64,000 nt of DNA from Hyphomicrobium sp. (GCF_019744875.1 NZ_JAIETU010000002.1:372001-436000); one strand, 5' to 3'. Shown: positions 27,228 to 38,170, counted from the stretch's first letter. The notes: a model not told the origin generated them from the letters alone. Translations and numbers: made by a program.

Positions 27228-27851
27228 TCACTTCTTGGCGGCAGGAGCCGGGGCGGCAGCCGGAGCCGGTGCGCCCGTTTCGTTCGAGGCCAGAGACGGG
27301 CCGGCCTTCACGTAGGCGGCGATCAGCTCCTTCACCTTCTGGCGCTGCTCGTCCGTGCAGGTCTGCTGGGGAGCCTGCTTCTCGTCGACGACCACTTCCT
27401 TGTCGCCGTCCTTCTCGACCAATTTGATCTTGCCGGTCAGCAACATGACCGTCGTGAGGTGGAGCTGGTTAATGTACAGCGTCTGCTGGTCGGTCCACTT
27501 CTTCTTGTCCGTCTCGCGGCGCATCAGAGAGCGATGGTTCAGCGTCTGGTCTTCCGGCAGGTTGCAGACCTGCGCGTGAGCCGAAATACGGCCAACGCGG
27601 ATCACCTCGCGCGCTACGTCGATCGGCACCATGGCCTGTTCCGGCTTGGACTTGTCGACGACGATGACCGTGCCGTCCTTCTTAGAGAACTGCTGCGGGG
27701 TCAGCGACCACGCGTATTCCATAAAGATCTGCACGGACTTGTCACTGAGCTCGCCTTCCGAGGCCGTTACCGTCCCCGGAAGGAGCGCGGTCACGCCCGC
27801 CAGTACGACCGCACCAACCCATGCACTCTTCGCCATGATCTTCGTCCGCAT
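27228..27851 (-). CDS. Exported protein of unknown function
   Basis: A 207-residue protein with a signal peptide (AWVGAVVLAGVTALLPGTVT, then ASEGE). The mature domain (EYAWSLTPQQFSKKDGTVIV, ISAHAQVCNLPEDQTLNHRS) is hydrophilic with two Cys residues (VCNLP, QQTCTDEQ), and the tail is Pro/Ala repeats ending in Lys-Lys. No family recognised. AGGGG six bases before the ATG at 27851 supports this start over the Met five codons later. Confidence 0.75.
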   Translation of the reverse strand: MRTKIMAKSAWVGAVVLAGVTALLPGTVTASEGELSDKSVQIFMEYAWSLTPQQFSKKDGTVIVVDKSKPEQAMVPIDVAREVIRVGRISAHAQVCNLPEDQTLNHRSLMRRETDKKKWTDQQTLYINQLHLTTVMLLTGKIKLVEKDGDKEVVVDEKQAPQQTCTDEQRQKVKELIAAYVKAGPSLASNETGAPAPAAAPAPAAKK

Positions 27852-27980
27852 TATTTGCCCCTACTGCGACGCCTGTTGTCTTTGTGTCCGCCACCGTTCG
27901 CGCCCGTTCGCCGACGGGCACGGTGTTATGCCAGGATTGCGGGCATCGCTCTGCCCAAAAACCGGCAACATAAAGGCGAC

Positions 27981-29258
27981 CTATGTGGACGACTTGCGAC
28001 CGTGTCCTTTGCCTTTGGACAGAGTGGCAACAATACCACGGAGCGACCGCACTTCCTGCTCCGTCAACGCCATCCGGGTGAACATAGTCCGCATGTTTTG
28101 GACAACAGCAGGGCGCTTTTCGATCGGATTGAAGAATCCGAGCTCGGAAAGCTCAGATTCCAGGTGGTCGAAGAAGCCGAACAGCAGCTCTTTCTCCGCC
28201 GGGCGGTCCGATCCGAAGTTCAGGCCGGGGGAAATGGGCGTCTCGTAGTTGGTGACGCGGCCGAGGCTCGCGCGGCCGCTCTCGCGCATCCAGATGTAGC
28301 CAAGCAGCAGCACCGCCTGGGCGAGATTGAGCGAGGCAAACCGCGAGTTGACCGGAATCATGATCAGCGCGTCCGCGTTCGCAAGCTCGCTCGTTTCCAA
28401 GCCGTTGCGCTCGCGGCCGAAGAGAATCGCGCAGCGCTGGCCGCGCGCGGTTCGCGCCCGCACCTCGGCGATCGCTTCCTCCGGCGTGAGCACCGGCTTT
28501 TTCAACGGCCGCTGGCGCGCCGTGGTGGCCACGACGTAGTTCACGTCCGCGAGCGAAGCTTCGAGCGAGGGATAGGCGGCCGCGTCGTCGATGACGTAGT
28601 TGGCGCCGGACGCGGCAATGCGCGCCTTCTCGTTGGGCCAGCCGTCACGCGGGGCGACAAGGCGCAGATCGTCGAGGCCGAAGTTCGCCATCGCGCGCGC
28701 GACCATGCCGATGTTGTCGGCAAGTTGCGGCTCCACGAGCACGACGGACGGCGTCTCGCCCGGGCCCGCCACGCGCTCGCCGGTCACGTTCGCGCGGCGA
28801 ATGCCGTGCCTCAGCTTGCGCAACACGCGGCGCGCCCAGAACCAGTAGTTCTCGCCCGACCACGTCTTTTCGAGCACAGCAACGGAGGGCGTGTGCGACG
28901 TCTCCTGGCCGGCGCCCATAAGGCGGACCGATCCGTCGCCGACGACGATTTCGCGATGATGGGCGATGTAGTCGTCGAGGGTGGCGAGGCCCTGCGCCTC
29001 GGTGCGGCGCTTGCAGTCCGGGCAGGTCGCGGCATCGCTCTCGCAGCGAAGCTCGGCGCAATAGGTGAGCGCACGTTCGAGGGTGTCGCGGTCGAAGTCC
29101 GGCGCGCCGAGCGCGGACAGGCCGCCGTCGACGGTCTTCTCATGGCACGCGTGCACGAGGCGCGCGACCGGTATGGATAGCCCGGCGACGAACGGTACGC
29201 GCGCGTCCGCTTCGGAACTGATCTCGATGGCTGTTTCGGGTGTCGGGTCGGCGGTCAT
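27981..29258 (-). CDS. TrmJ-type SPOUT RNA methyltransferase with extra N-terminal domain
   Basis: Residues about 169-425 form a TrmH/TrmJ-family SPOUT methyltransferase: VLVEPQLADNIGMVARAMAN, LFGRERNGLETSELANADA and SRFASLNLAQAVLLLGY, the trefoil-knot SAM site. TrmJ 2'-O-methylates tRNA position 32. Residues 1-168 are an addition: SIPVARLVHACHEKTVDGGL looks loosely like a DUF433-type fold, then Cys67, Cys72, Cys79 and Cys82 (CPDCKRR) could bind zinc, then an aromatic segment SGENYWFWARRVL. TrmJ is usually about 250 residues. The substrate is inferred from the catalytic half only. Confidence 0.85.
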   Translation of the reverse strand: MTADPTPETAIEISSEADARVPFVAGLSIPVARLVHACHEKTVDGGLSALGAPDFDRDTLERALTYCAELRCESDAATCPDCKRRTEAQGLATLDDYIAHHREIVVGDGSVRLMGAGQETSHTPSVAVLEKTWSGENYWFWARRVLRKLRHGIRRANVTGERVAGPGETPSVVLVEPQLADNIGMVARAMANFGLDDLRLVAPRDGWPNEKARIAASGANYVIDDAAAYPSLEASLADVNYVVATTARQRPLKKPVLTPEEAIAEVRARTARGQRCAILFGRERNGLETSELANADALIMIPVNSRFASLNLAQAVLLLGYIWMRESGRASLGRVTNYETPISPGLNFGSDRPAEKELLFGFFDHLESELSELGFFNPIEKRPAVVQNMRTMFTRMALTEQEVRSLRGIVATLSKGKGHGRKSST

Positions 29259-29366
29259 GGTGGGGCTTTAGCATCGTTGCCGGGCGCTGTCCCGGGGTCC
29301 GAGACGGCATTTCGCGAGGCGGGTCCGCCTGCTTAACCCTTTGAAGTCTCCCGCCGCAAACCCAAT

Positions 29367-29930
29367 ATGGGGGACATGGACAGCCCCACGCCCCTCGAGA
29401 CCGCAGCAGAAATCATCGGCTTCTGGCGCGACGCCGGGCCCGACCGGTGGTTCGCCAAAGACGCCGACTTCGACCGGCGCTTCCGGGCGCACTGCCTGGC
29501 GCTGCACGAGGCGGCGGCCAGGGGCGATCTCGACGCCTGGAGGGCGGGGCCGGACGGCGCGCTGGCGCTGGTGCTTCTGCTCGACCAGTTTCCGCGCAAC
29601 TGCTTCCGGGGCACGGCCCGCATGTTCGCCACGGACGCACAGGCGCGCGAGGTGGCGGACGCGGCCATCGCCGCCGGCTTGGACCGGGCCGTCGATCCCG
29701 ACTTACGGGTGTTCCTCTACCTTCCCTTCGAGCATTCCGAGGATCTGGCCGACCAGGACCGGTCGGTGGCGCTCTCCGAGCCGCTCGACGATATCTATCG
29801 GTCGTATGCGGAGCTGCACCGCGAGATCATCCGCCGCTTTGGCCGTTTCCCGCACCGGAACGCCATTCTCGAGCGCACCGCGACACCGGACGAGCAGCGC
29901 TATCTCGATGAGGGCGGGTTCGGCGGCTGA
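29367..29930 (+). CDS. DUF924 family protein
   Basis: A 187-residue helical protein with the DUF924 pattern: EIIGFWRDAGPDRWFAKDAD near the start, LVLLLDQFPRNCFRGTARMF in the middle, and FLYLPFEHSEDLADQDRSVA with RFGRFPHRNAILER late. DUF924 proteins resemble tetratricopeptide-like helical folds and have no firm function. ATG at 29376 is an alternative start preceded by GGGGG. It is divergent from the TrmJ-like gene and precedes icd. Confidence 0.88.
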   Translation: MGDMDSPTPLETAAEIIGFWRDAGPDRWFAKDADFDRRFRAHCLALHEAAARGDLDAWRAGPDGALALVLLLDQFPRNCFRGTARMFATDAQAREVADAAIAAGLDRAVDPDLRVFLYLPFEHSEDLADQDRSVALSEPLDDIYRSYAELHREIIRRFGRFPHRNAILERTATPDEQRYLDEGGFGG

Positions 29931-30083
29931 GCGGTCGGGGGCTCGCTTGATCTCGGGCGGTGCCGGGCTCGGGAACCAATCGAATTGACGACCAAGGGGC
30001 ATCTTGTTGCAGCGCAGCGGTGCCGCTAGGCTACAGCCCAGCATTTCTCGAATCCTCCTCTCCTCCACCCCGAAGGCTTTCCC

Positions 30084-31301
30084 ATGCAGAAGATCAAGGT
30101 GACCGGCACTGTCGTCGAGCTCGACGGCGACGAGATGACTCGCATCATCTGGCAGCTCATCAAGGACAAGCTGATCCATCCCTACATCGACGTGAACCTC
30201 GAGTATTACGATCTCGGCATCGAGAGCCGCGACAAGACCAACGACCAGATCACCGTCGACGCGGCCAACGCCATCAAGAAGCATGGCGTCGGCGTCAAGT
30301 GCGCGACGATCACGCCGGACGAAGCGCGCGTGAAGGAATTCAATCTCAAGGACATGTGGAAGTCGCCCAACGGCACCATCCGCAACATCCTGGGCGGCGT
30401 GATTTTCCGCGAGCCCATCATCGCCAAGAACGTGCCGCGCCTCGTGCCGGGCTGGACGCAGCCGATCGTGATCGGACGCCACGCGTTCGGCGATCAGTAC
30501 AAGGCCACCGACTTCCTGTTCCCGGGCAAAGGCAAACTCACGATCAAGTTCGAGGGCGAGGACGGCAAAGTCATCGAGAAGGAAGTCTTCAAGGCACCGT
30601 CGGGCGGCGTGGCGATGGCCATGTACAATCTCGACGAAAGCATCCGCGAGTTCGCGCGCGCGTCGTTCAACTACGGCCTCAACCGCAACTTCCCGGTCTA
30701 CCTCTCCACCAAGAACACCATCCTCAAGGCCTACGACGGGCGCTTCAAGGATCTGTTCCAGGAGGTGTTCGACGCCGAGTTCGCCGACAAGTTCAAGGCC
30801 AAGAAGATCGTCTACGAGCACCGCCTGATCGACGACATGGTTGCCTCCGCGCTCAAGTGGAGCGGCGGCTACGTGTGGGCGTGCAAGAACTACGACGGCG
30901 ACGTGCAGTCGGATACGGTGGCGCAGGGCTTCGGCTCGCTCGGCCTGATGACCAGCGTGCTCATGACGCCGGACGGGGCTACGGTGGAAGCGGAAGCAGC
31001 CCACGGCACAGTGACGCGTCACTACCGCGAGCACCAGAAGGGCAAGGAGACGTCCACCAATTCGATCGCGTCGATCTTCGCGTGGACGCGCGGGCTTGCG
31101 CATCGCGCCAAGCTCGACGGCAACGACGAGCTCGCGCGCTTCTCGAAGACGCTCGAACAGGTCTGCGTGTCGACCGTGGAAGCGGGCTCCATGACGAAGG
31201 ATCTCGCGCTGCTCGTCGGGCCCGATCAGAAGTGGCTGTCGACGAGCGGCTTCCTCGACAAGATCGACGCCAATCTCAAGACGGCGATGACGCAGGGATA
31301 G
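30084..31301 (+). CDS. icd: NADP-dependent isocitrate dehydrogenase
   Basis: A 405-residue eukaryote-like NADP isocitrate dehydrogenase of the citrate cycle, converting isocitrate to 2-oxoglutarate and CO2. Signatures are [20 protein letters not shown] for substrate, [20 protein letters not shown] with the metal-binding Asp residues, and [18 protein letters not shown] for NADP. The length matches alphaproteobacterial enzymes. It starts [20 protein letters not shown]. The next gene begins 2 bases after the stop. Confidence 0.97.
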   Translation: MQKIKVTGTVVELDGDEMTRIIWQLIKDKLIHPYIDVNLEYYDLGIESRDKTNDQITVDAANAIKKHGVGVKCATITPDEARVKEFNLKDMWKSPNGTIRNILGGVIFREPIIAKNVPRLVPGWTQPIVIGRHAFGDQYKATDFLFPGKGKLTIKFEGEDGKVIEKEVFKAPSGGVAMAMYNLDESIREFARASFNYGLNRNFPVYLSTKNTILKAYDGRFKDLFQEVFDAEFADKFKAKKIVYEHRLIDDMVASALKWSGGYVWACKNYDGDVQSDTVAQGFGSLGLMTSVLMTPDGATVEAEAAHGTVTRHYREHQKGKETSTNSIASIFAWTRGLAHRAKLDGNDELARFSKTLEQVCVSTVEAGSMTKDLALLVGPDQKWLSTSGFLDKIDANLKTAMTQG

Positions 31302-31303
31302 GC

Positions 31304-31771
31304 ATGGCGGACGATCCGGCACCCGCAGGGGCGACGTCTCCCGATCTTGTCGCCGCGCGGCTACTGGACGGCGCCTTTGCCGGCGCGCCGCTGTCGCTGT
31401 TCGATTTTCCGTTGCCCGAGGTCGAGCCGGAGAAGGATCGCCTGGCGCTGCTCAAGCTCGCGTCCGACCTCCTGGTCAAGGCGCGACTTGCAAAGTTCGA
31501 CGATGAGGGGCGGACCACCCTCGTGCTCACCAACGCGGGGCGCTACTGGGCGCTGCACGGGGGATGGCTCGCCTATCTCAAGGAAGAGCCGCTGGCGATG
31601 GGCGGCGGCGGGCGCGGTAGAAATCCGGAGATGGAAGCGCTCCGCTCCGAGTACATGAGACTTCGTCTCAATACGTTCTGGTGGAGTTTCGGCCTGTCGG
31701 TCGCGGGCTTCGTGCTGTCGATCGTCTCGGTGATTATCGCGATCTTCTTCGGCGATCGCCTGCTGCGCTAG
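31304..31771 (+). CDS. Tail-anchored protein of unknown function
   Basis: A 155-residue protein starting 2 bases after icd, so probably in the same transcript. Residues 45-90 (ALLKLASDLLVKARLAKFDD, then TTLVLTNAGRYWALHGG) read like a winged-helix domain ending in the wing. Residues 127-150 are one hydrophobic segment (WSFGLSVAGFVLSIVSVIIA), followed by a short basic end: a C-tail anchor. No family name is supported; the winged helix is an inference from pattern only. Confidence 0.7.
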   Translation: MADDPAPAGATSPDLVAARLLDGAFAGAPLSLFDFPLPEVEPEKDRLALLKLASDLLVKARLAKFDDEGRTTLVLTNAGRYWALHGGWLAYLKEEPLAMGGGGRGRNPEMEALRSEYMRLRLNTFWWSFGLSVAGFVLSIVSVIIAIFFGDRLLR

Positions 31772-32216
31772 CGAGGCAGCGCATAGCTGATCCATGCATT
31801 GGGAAGCGCGCGTTCATCCGAGACAGGGGGGCCGGGCTTCGCGAGAAGCGGCTTAGTCCAGACGTGCGCCGGGGCGGGGTCCGGCGAGCGGAGCGTGGCG
31901 GCGCTGATAGCGCGCGCAGGCCCAGCTCTTTCCGAAGATCGCCTTCATGACGCTGGAGCGAAGGGTACAAACGAGAGACACGAAGCGCTCGTTGGCGCTG
32001 GATGCATTCTGCATGATCATCGACGTTGTGCTGCAAGGTCCCCTAGGAACGCTCGACTACCAGAGTCGTTCGATCCCGGTCACTCGGGGAAACTACCTAG
32101 CGGCTTGCTGGGTTTCGGGAGCGGCGAGTTAGGACCACAGCCCCTTGGCGTCAATGGACGCTTTGCCGCGCTCGTGATTCCGATCGGAAAACTGGTCCCA
32201 CGCGTCCAGTAGCACT
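31772..32216. other. Intergenic region, no supported feature
   Basis: About 445 bases between the icd-linked gene and the convergent regulator gene. Open frames across it are short, lack ribosome sites and resemble no family. I see no hairpin with a T run and no repeat. Confidence 0.4.
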
Positions 32217-32780
32217 CTAGCCGGGCGGGAGATAGGCACCGAAGCTCGATCGCAGGTTGCGGCCGTGGCCGAGACCTTCGGTGGTGATCTCGTACATGCC
32301 GGTGCTGCCCGCAGGCTGGCGGATCAGCTCCAGTTTTCTCAAGCGATGGAGCTGAGAGACGACGGCTGACTGGGTATCGTTAAAGCCCCGCTGGGCGAGC
32401 GCGTTCATGAGTTGCTGAAGGGAGAAGGCCTTGGCGTCGCGCCCCAGCACCTCGAGCAGCACCAGCTCGCGCACGCGGCTGCGCTGGTTGCGGCCGAGCC
32501 CGTTGTCATTGGCGGATAGGCCGTCGTCGGGCTCGGGGTCTTCGAGCGGTACGGGCGCAAGGGCCTGCTGCGGCAGCATGCCGGCGGCCTCCTCGGTCGC
32601 GATGACGTCTTCGACGATGTCCAGGCGGCGGCGGATTTCATCGAGCAGGCGACGGCGCTCGGCGGCTGGAACGCCGGTCAGCGACGCCACCATGGGCGTG
32701 AAGACCTCTCGGGTGAACGCTCCGAAAATGTGCGCTACGCGATCCTCAGAAAGCTTTCCGTTGAACCCGTCGGCGGCCAT
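32217..32780 (-). CDS. Winged-helix transcriptional regulator candidate
   Basis: A 187-residue protein. The C-terminal third (about 110-180) reads as a winged helix: RELVLLEVLGRDAKAFSLQQ, LMNALAQRGFNDTQSAVVSQ as recognition region, then LHRLRKLELIRQ and GMYEITTEGL as the wing. The N-terminal part is helical and acidic. The pattern is MarR- or PadR-like but not assignable. ATG at 32780 gives MAADGFNGKLSEDRVAHIFG; the frame stays open to 32900 with unlikely sequence. Three related sites lie in its promoter region. Confidence 0.65.
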   Translation of the reverse strand: MAADGFNGKLSEDRVAHIFGAFTREVFTPMVASLTGVPAAERRRLLDEIRRRLDIVEDVIATEEAAGMLPQQALAPVPLEDPEPDDGLSANDNGLGRNQRSRVRELVLLEVLGRDAKAFSLQQLMNALAQRGFNDTQSAVVSQLHRLRKLELIRQPAGSTGMYEITTEGLGHGRNLRSSFGAYLPPG

Positions 32781-32795
32781 CGCTCGAACCCAATA

Positions 32796-32903
32796 CGAAT
32801 GCAATTGAATGGGCTTTGCGCGCCCATGCGGCGCATGCTCATGCGTTCCGTTCTTTCTATTGCATTTCGTTCGAGGCGTCGCAAGCGGGCGGCGTTGCAT
32901 TCG
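32796..32903. promoter_or_regulatory. Three related TTGCATTCG-type sites upstream of the regulator gene
   Basis: CAATTGCATTCG (as the minus-strand reading of 32796-32807), ATTGCATTTCG at 32859-32869 and GTTGCATTCG at 32894-32903. They sit 16-120 bases upstream of the regulator start in a comparatively AT-rich gap, as an autoregulatory operator might. The assignment is inference. Confidence 0.35.
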
Positions 32904-33146
32904 TTTTATTCGTAATATTCCACTCTAACTTGCCTGCCTATTTATCTGTTTTTGCTTGTTTTTCTACGATCGTCAGTCGCGGATATTCGTTGTGTGCGTC
33001 TGGATGCGTAGCTGGGGCACGAATGTTCACACGCTCGTTAGCCGCCACATCCAACTCATTCCGTCGGCTTCCGTTTTTCAAATGCGCGCTGGCGTCTCTT
33101 AAGCATGTCTCAACTTTCCATCCCGACTGACATCGGGAGGGGTGGA

Positions 33147-33434
33147 ATGACAGTGTCTTCACATGTTTACGACGCGCTCTACGACATGGTGCTCGATCCG
33201 ACGCTGTTGGATCTCGTGCTGGCCATGCCGGACCTGAGCTGGCGCGAGGTCGGCTCGACCATCGCCATGCTGCTGGCCTGGGACATTCTCACCAAGCCGC
33301 TGGCGGCGTTCTTCTGGCGTCACTCCAGACGGTGGCTCTCGTGGGGGCTGTTCAAGCTCGCGACCGCCCTCGACCCGGGAGTCGGGGGCGGGCAACTGCC
33401 AATCGGCAGCGCCGCGACAGCGATTGCCGCGTGA
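33147..33434 (+). CDS. Small protein of unknown function
   Basis: A 95-residue protein chosen from ATG at 33147 because GGGAGGGG lies directly upstream. Residues 34-65 (REVGSTIAMLLAWDILTKPL, then AAFFWRHSRRWLSWG) are amphipathic to hydrophobic and may contact membrane. No family recognised. It ends 5 bases from the convergent alaS stop, leaving no room for a terminator between them. The upstream gap from 32904 to 33146 is AT-rich and holds nothing else I can name. Confidence 0.6.
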   Translation: MTVSSHVYDALYDMVLDPTLLDLVLAMPDLSWREVGSTIAMLLAWDILTKPLAAFFWRHSRRWLSWGLFKLATALDPGVGGGQLPIGSAATAIAA

Positions 33435-33439
33435 CCGGA

Positions 33440-36130
33440 CTAGGCGCCGAGGCGCGCCTCGATGGCAGCCAGGGCTTCGTCGGCTTTGCTGCCGTCCGGG
33501 CCGCCGGCCTGGGCCATGTCGGGCCGGCCGCCGCCGCCCTTGCCGCCCACCGCTTCGGAGCCCGCGCGGACCAGATCGACGGCATTGACGGCGCCCGTCA
33601 GATCGTTCGTCACGGCGACGACGATGCCGAGCTTGCCATCGGCGGAATTGTTGGCGATCGCGACAACGCCGGAGCCGACCTTGGCGCGGCCGTCGTCGGC
33701 CATCGCCTTCAGGTCCTTCATCTCGACGCCGGCGACGGAGAGCTTCAGGAACTTCTTGCCGGCGACTTCGACGATCGCGGGGCCGCTCTCCTTGCCGCCC
33801 CCGCCGCCGCCAAGAGCGATCTGCTTCTTGGCGTCCGCGAGCTGGCGTTCGAGCTGCTTGCGCTCTTCGACCAGGGCCTTGAGGCGTTCGACCAGATCCT
33901 CGGGGCGCGTCTTCAGAACGCTGGCGGCTTCCTTGACGCGCTGATCGGCGTCGACCAGGTAGGCGCGAGCGCCGTCGCCGGTCAGTGCCTCGATGCGGCG
34001 CACGCCGGCGGAGCTCGCGCTTTCGCCCACGACCTTGACCAGTCCGATGTCGCCGGTGCGGCGCGCATGCGTGCCGCCACAGAGTTCGACCGACCAGGCT
34101 TTGTTGCTTCCGGCATGGGCATCGCCCATCGACACGACGCGCACCTCGTCGCCGTACTTCTCGCCGAACAGAGCCATGGCACCCGACGCCTTTGCGTCTT
34201 CCAGCGCCATCAGGCGCGTTTCGACGGCGCTGTTCTGCAGCACGATTTCGTTGGCGAGCTTTTCGACGGCCGCGATTTCCTCGGCGCTCATCGGCTTCTG
34301 GTGCACGAAGTCGAAGCGCAAGCGGTCCGGCGAGACGAGCGAGCCCTTCTGCGCGACGTGCGTGCCGAGAACCTGGCGCAGCGCCTCGTGCAGCAGATGG
34401 GTTGCCGAATGGTTGGCGCGCGTGGCGGTGCGGCGGGCGTGATCGACAGCCAGCTCGACCGCCTCGCCCGACTTGAAGCTGCCCGCCTCGACGCGGCCGA
34501 CGTGGACGAAAAGATCGCCCAGCTTCTTCTGCGTGTCCGTGACGCGGAACAGCGCCCCCTTGGCGCCGCGGATGACGCCCTGGTCGCCGACCTGGCCGCC
34601 GCTCTCGCCATAGAAGGGCGTCTGGTTGAGGACGAGCACGCCCTCCTCGCCGGCCTTCAGGGTCTTGACGGGCTTGCCGTCGCGCACGAGCGCGCGGATC
34701 TCGCCCTCGGCGGTCTCGGTGTCGTAGCCGAGGAACTCCGTTGCGCCGGTCTCTTCCTTGATCTCGAACCAAATCTCTTCGGTGGCCGCTTCGCCCGAGC
34801 CCTTCCAAGCCCGGCGCGCTTCGTCCTTCTGCTTTGCCATGGCGGCGTCGAAGGCTTTGACGTCGACGGTGATGTCGCGGGCGCGGAGCGCGTCTTCCGT
34901 CAGGTCGAGCGGGAAGCCGTACGTGTCATAGAGCTTGAAGGCCACGTCGCCCGAGAACGTCGCTCCCTGGGTAAGCCCGCTGGAGGCTTCGCCCAGGAGC
35001 TTGAGGCCGTTGCCGAGCGTTTTCTTGAAGCGCGTTTCCTCGAGTTTCAGCGTCTCGGCAATGAGCGCTTCAGCGCGGCCAAGCTCGGGATAGGCCGCAC
35101 CCATCTCGCGCACGAGCGCGGGCACGAGGCGGTACATCAGCGGATCGACGCAGCCGAGCTGATGGGCGTAGCGCATGGCGCGGCGCATGATGCGGCGGAG
35201 CACGTAGCCGCGTCCCTCGTTCGACGGCAGCACGCCGTCGGCAATCAGGAAGCTCGTTGCGCGCAGGTGGTCGGCAATGACGCGTCGCGCGACCTTGATG
35301 AACTCGGGTCCGCCCTCGACGCTGCTCTCGCGGCTGCCGGCCTTTTCGGATTCCTGGCGGATGGCCGCGATCAGGTTCTTGAAAAGATCGATCTCGTAGT
35401 TGTCGTGCGTGCCCTGGAGCACGGCCGCGATGCGCTCGAGGCCCATGCCGGTATCGACGGACGCCTTCGGCAGATTGACGCGCTCGCCCGAGGGGAGCTG
35501 CTCGAACTGCATGAAGACGAGATTCCAGATCTCGATGAAGCGGTCGCCGTCGGCGTCGGGCGAGCCCGGGGGGCCACCCGGGATCTTGGGGCCGTGGTCG
35601 AAGAAGATCTCGGTGCACGGGCCGCAGGGGCCGGTGTCGCCCATCTGCCAAAAGTTGTCCTTCGTGGCGATGCGGATGATCCGGTCGTCGCCGAAGCCGG
35701 TCAGCTTCTTCCAGATGGCGTGGGCTTCCTCGTCCTCGTGATAGACGGTGACGGTGAGGCGCTTCTTGTCGAGGCCGAAGTCCTTGGTGATCAGGCGCCA
35801 GGCGAACTCAATCGCGTCTTCCTTGAAGTAGTCGCCGAACGAGAAGTTGCCGAGCATCTCGAAGAACGTGTGGTGGCGCGCGGTGTAGCCGACGTTGTCG
35901 AGATCATTGTGCTTGCCGCCGGCGCGGACGCACTTCTGAGACGAGGTGGCGCGCACATAGGGGCGCTGCTCCTGGCCGGTGAACACGTTCTTGAACTGCA
36001 CCATGCCGGCGTTGGTGAACATCAGCGAGGGATCGTTGCGCGGCACGAGCGGCGAAGAGGCTACCACCTCGTGGCCCTCGCTCTTGAAGTAGTCGAGGAA
36101 CGCCCGTCTGATCTCGTTGACGCCAGTCAT
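33440..36130 (-). CDS. alaS: Alanyl-tRNA synthetase
   Basis: An 896-residue class II synthetase charging tRNA-Ala, with the C-terminal editing domain. Motifs: [59 protein letters not shown], editing zinc-type [11 protein letters not shown] and [13 protein letters not shown]. The C-Ala region is Gly-rich ([20 protein letters not shown]). ATG at 36130 has AAGGAA upstream. It follows recA on the same strand, a usual pairing in this class. Confidence 0.98.
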   Translation of the reverse strand: MTGVNEIRRAFLDYFKSEGHEVVASSPLVPRNDPSLMFTNAGMVQFKNVFTGQEQRPYVRATSSQKCVRAGGKHNDLDNVGYTARHHTFFEMLGNFSFGDYFKEDAIEFAWRLITKDFGLDKKRLTVTVYHEDEEAHAIWKKLTGFGDDRIIRIATKDNFWQMGDTGPCGPCTEIFFDHGPKIPGGPPGSPDADGDRFIEIWNLVFMQFEQLPSGERVNLPKASVDTGMGLERIAAVLQGTHDNYEIDLFKNLIAAIRQESEKAGSRESSVEGGPEFIKVARRVIADHLRATSFLIADGVLPSNEGRGYVLRRIMRRAMRYAHQLGCVDPLMYRLVPALVREMGAAYPELGRAEALIAETLKLEETRFKKTLGNGLKLLGEASSGLTQGATFSGDVAFKLYDTYGFPLDLTEDALRARDITVDVKAFDAAMAKQKDEARRAWKGSGEAATEEIWFEIKEETGATEFLGYDTETAEGEIRALVRDGKPVKTLKAGEEGVLVLNQTPFYGESGGQVGDQGVIRGAKGALFRVTDTQKKLGDLFVHVGRVEAGSFKSGEAVELAVDHARRTATRANHSATHLLHEALRQVLGTHVAQKGSLVSPDRLRFDFVHQKPMSAEEIAAVEKLANEIVLQNSAVETRLMALEDAKASGAMALFGEKYGDEVRVVSMGDAHAGSNKAWSVELCGGTHARRTGDIGLVKVVGESASSAGVRRIEALTGDGARAYLVDADQRVKEAASVLKTRPEDLVERLKALVEERKQLERQLADAKKQIALGGGGGGKESGPAIVEVAGKKFLKLSVAGVEMKDLKAMADDGRAKVGSGVVAIANNSADGKLGIVVAVTNDLTGAVNAVDLVRAGSEAVGGKGGGGRPDMAQAGGPDGSKADEALAAIEARLGA

Positions 36131-36413
36131 TCTGATTCCTTGAAGGCTCAGGCCTTGAAAAGCATTGGAAGCGGTCCGCTCACCGGTCCCGGCGGCGCGC
36201 GGCTTCGCGGCGGGCGAAACCATGCATCCTGGCCGAAGGCCGGCTTCCCACGCTGCACCACACACCGATTGTCAGGAGTGACGTGGATCCCGCCTCCGTC
36301 AATCGAGCGACGACGGAGCATCGGGCGCGTGGCGGCGAAAAGCCCCCTTGCGAGCGCCTTTCCGCCATTGGCCGCTTTTAGCGGTCGGTCTCGGGACTGT
36401 CCAGAAAGGCAAA

Positions 36414-36445
36414 CGGCGCAACCCCCGGTTTCGAAGGCTGCGCCG
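36414..36445 (-). terminator. Possible recA terminator
   Basis: CGGCGCA and TGCGCCG arms frame an 18-base interior, followed on the minus strand by TTTGCCTTT. It lies about 28 bases after the recA stop. The stem is short and the interior partly paired at best. Confidence 0.4.
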
Positions 36446-36472
36446 CGCTGATTTCAGGCTTGCGAGGGAGCG

Positions 36473-37618
<1,146 letters not shown>

Positions 37619-37675
37619 GTGCGCACCTTATGACATGTTAACGATTGATGAGCGACTCGACGTGTTGCCTTGTTT

Positions 37676-37690
37676 GTACCCTATTTGTTC
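37676..37690 (-). promoter_or_regulatory. Candidate LexA (SOS) box upstream of recA
   Basis: On the plus strand GTAC-N7-GTTC, on the minus strand GAAC-N7-GTAC. The alphaproteobacterial LexA site is the direct repeat GTTC-N7-GTTC (GAAC-N7-GAAC), so one of eight key bases differs. The position, 58-72 bases before the recA start, suits an SOS operator. Confidence 0.5.
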
Positions 37691-37849
37691 TCACCCGTCT
37701 ACTGTTCCGTCCACGGGGGCATTCGGAGACGCTGGCCGAACGCGGGACGTGGCGGGCCAAGACCGGCCGATACGCTGCTCGTGAGACCCCGATCGAGCCC
37801 CCATTCGAGACAGTTCGAGGCCGGGATGTAACGGCCTCTTAGGCGTTGC

Positions 37850-38170
37850 ATGGGACAGTGTGTGATCTTTGGCTTTAGCCGGTTCGCCGCCCGCTTGATC
37901 GACGCGCTCACAACAGCCCGCAACGGGATGCTTTCGGCCTCGGCGAAACTCGGGGCTGCGGCGCAGGCTATCGCCACTCCGGAAGACGCTGCGGGGGCGC
38001 AGGGCACGCAAAGCTCCACCAGCGCGCCGCGGATCGGCTACCTGCCGTTACCGGGCGACATCGAGGGCATGACCTCGATGATGGAAGCCGAGATGGCGTT
38101 CAAGGCCAATGCAGCCGTGCTGAAAACGGCCGCCGACATGATCACGGCGCTCTACAAGGCCATCGACTGA
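37850..38170 (+). CDS. Minimal flagellar rod-like protein (FlgB/FlgC-like ends)
   Basis: A 106-residue protein. The C-terminal 32 residues (GMTSMMEAEMAFKANAAVLK, then TAADMITALYKAID) match the Flg_bbr_C pattern of rod and hook proteins (M-E-A-x-x-x-x-x-A-N-x-x-V-x-K-T-A-D-x-M). The N-terminal part (ALTTARNGMLSASAKLGAAA) resembles the Flg_bb_rod helix, with AIATPED where rod proteins have NIAN. Almost no middle domain is left; FlgB and FlgC are about 135 residues. It stands apart from flagellar operons. The start could also be Met27. Confidence 0.55.
   Translation: MGQCVIFGFSRFAARLIDALTTARNGMLSASAKLGAAAQAIATPEDAAGAQGTQSSTSAPRIGYLPLPGDIEGMTSMMEAEMAFKANAAVLKTAADMITALYKAID

Noticed and set aside
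31772-32216. Possible mobile-element remnant downstream of icd
   Set aside because: The frames are broken and short, with no transposase motif, terminal repeats or target duplication visible.
33332-36451. Open frame of over 1000 codons on the plus strand opposite alaS
   Set aside because: It is the antisense reading of a high-GC essential gene, with no family match and a biased Ala/Asp/Val-rich composition.
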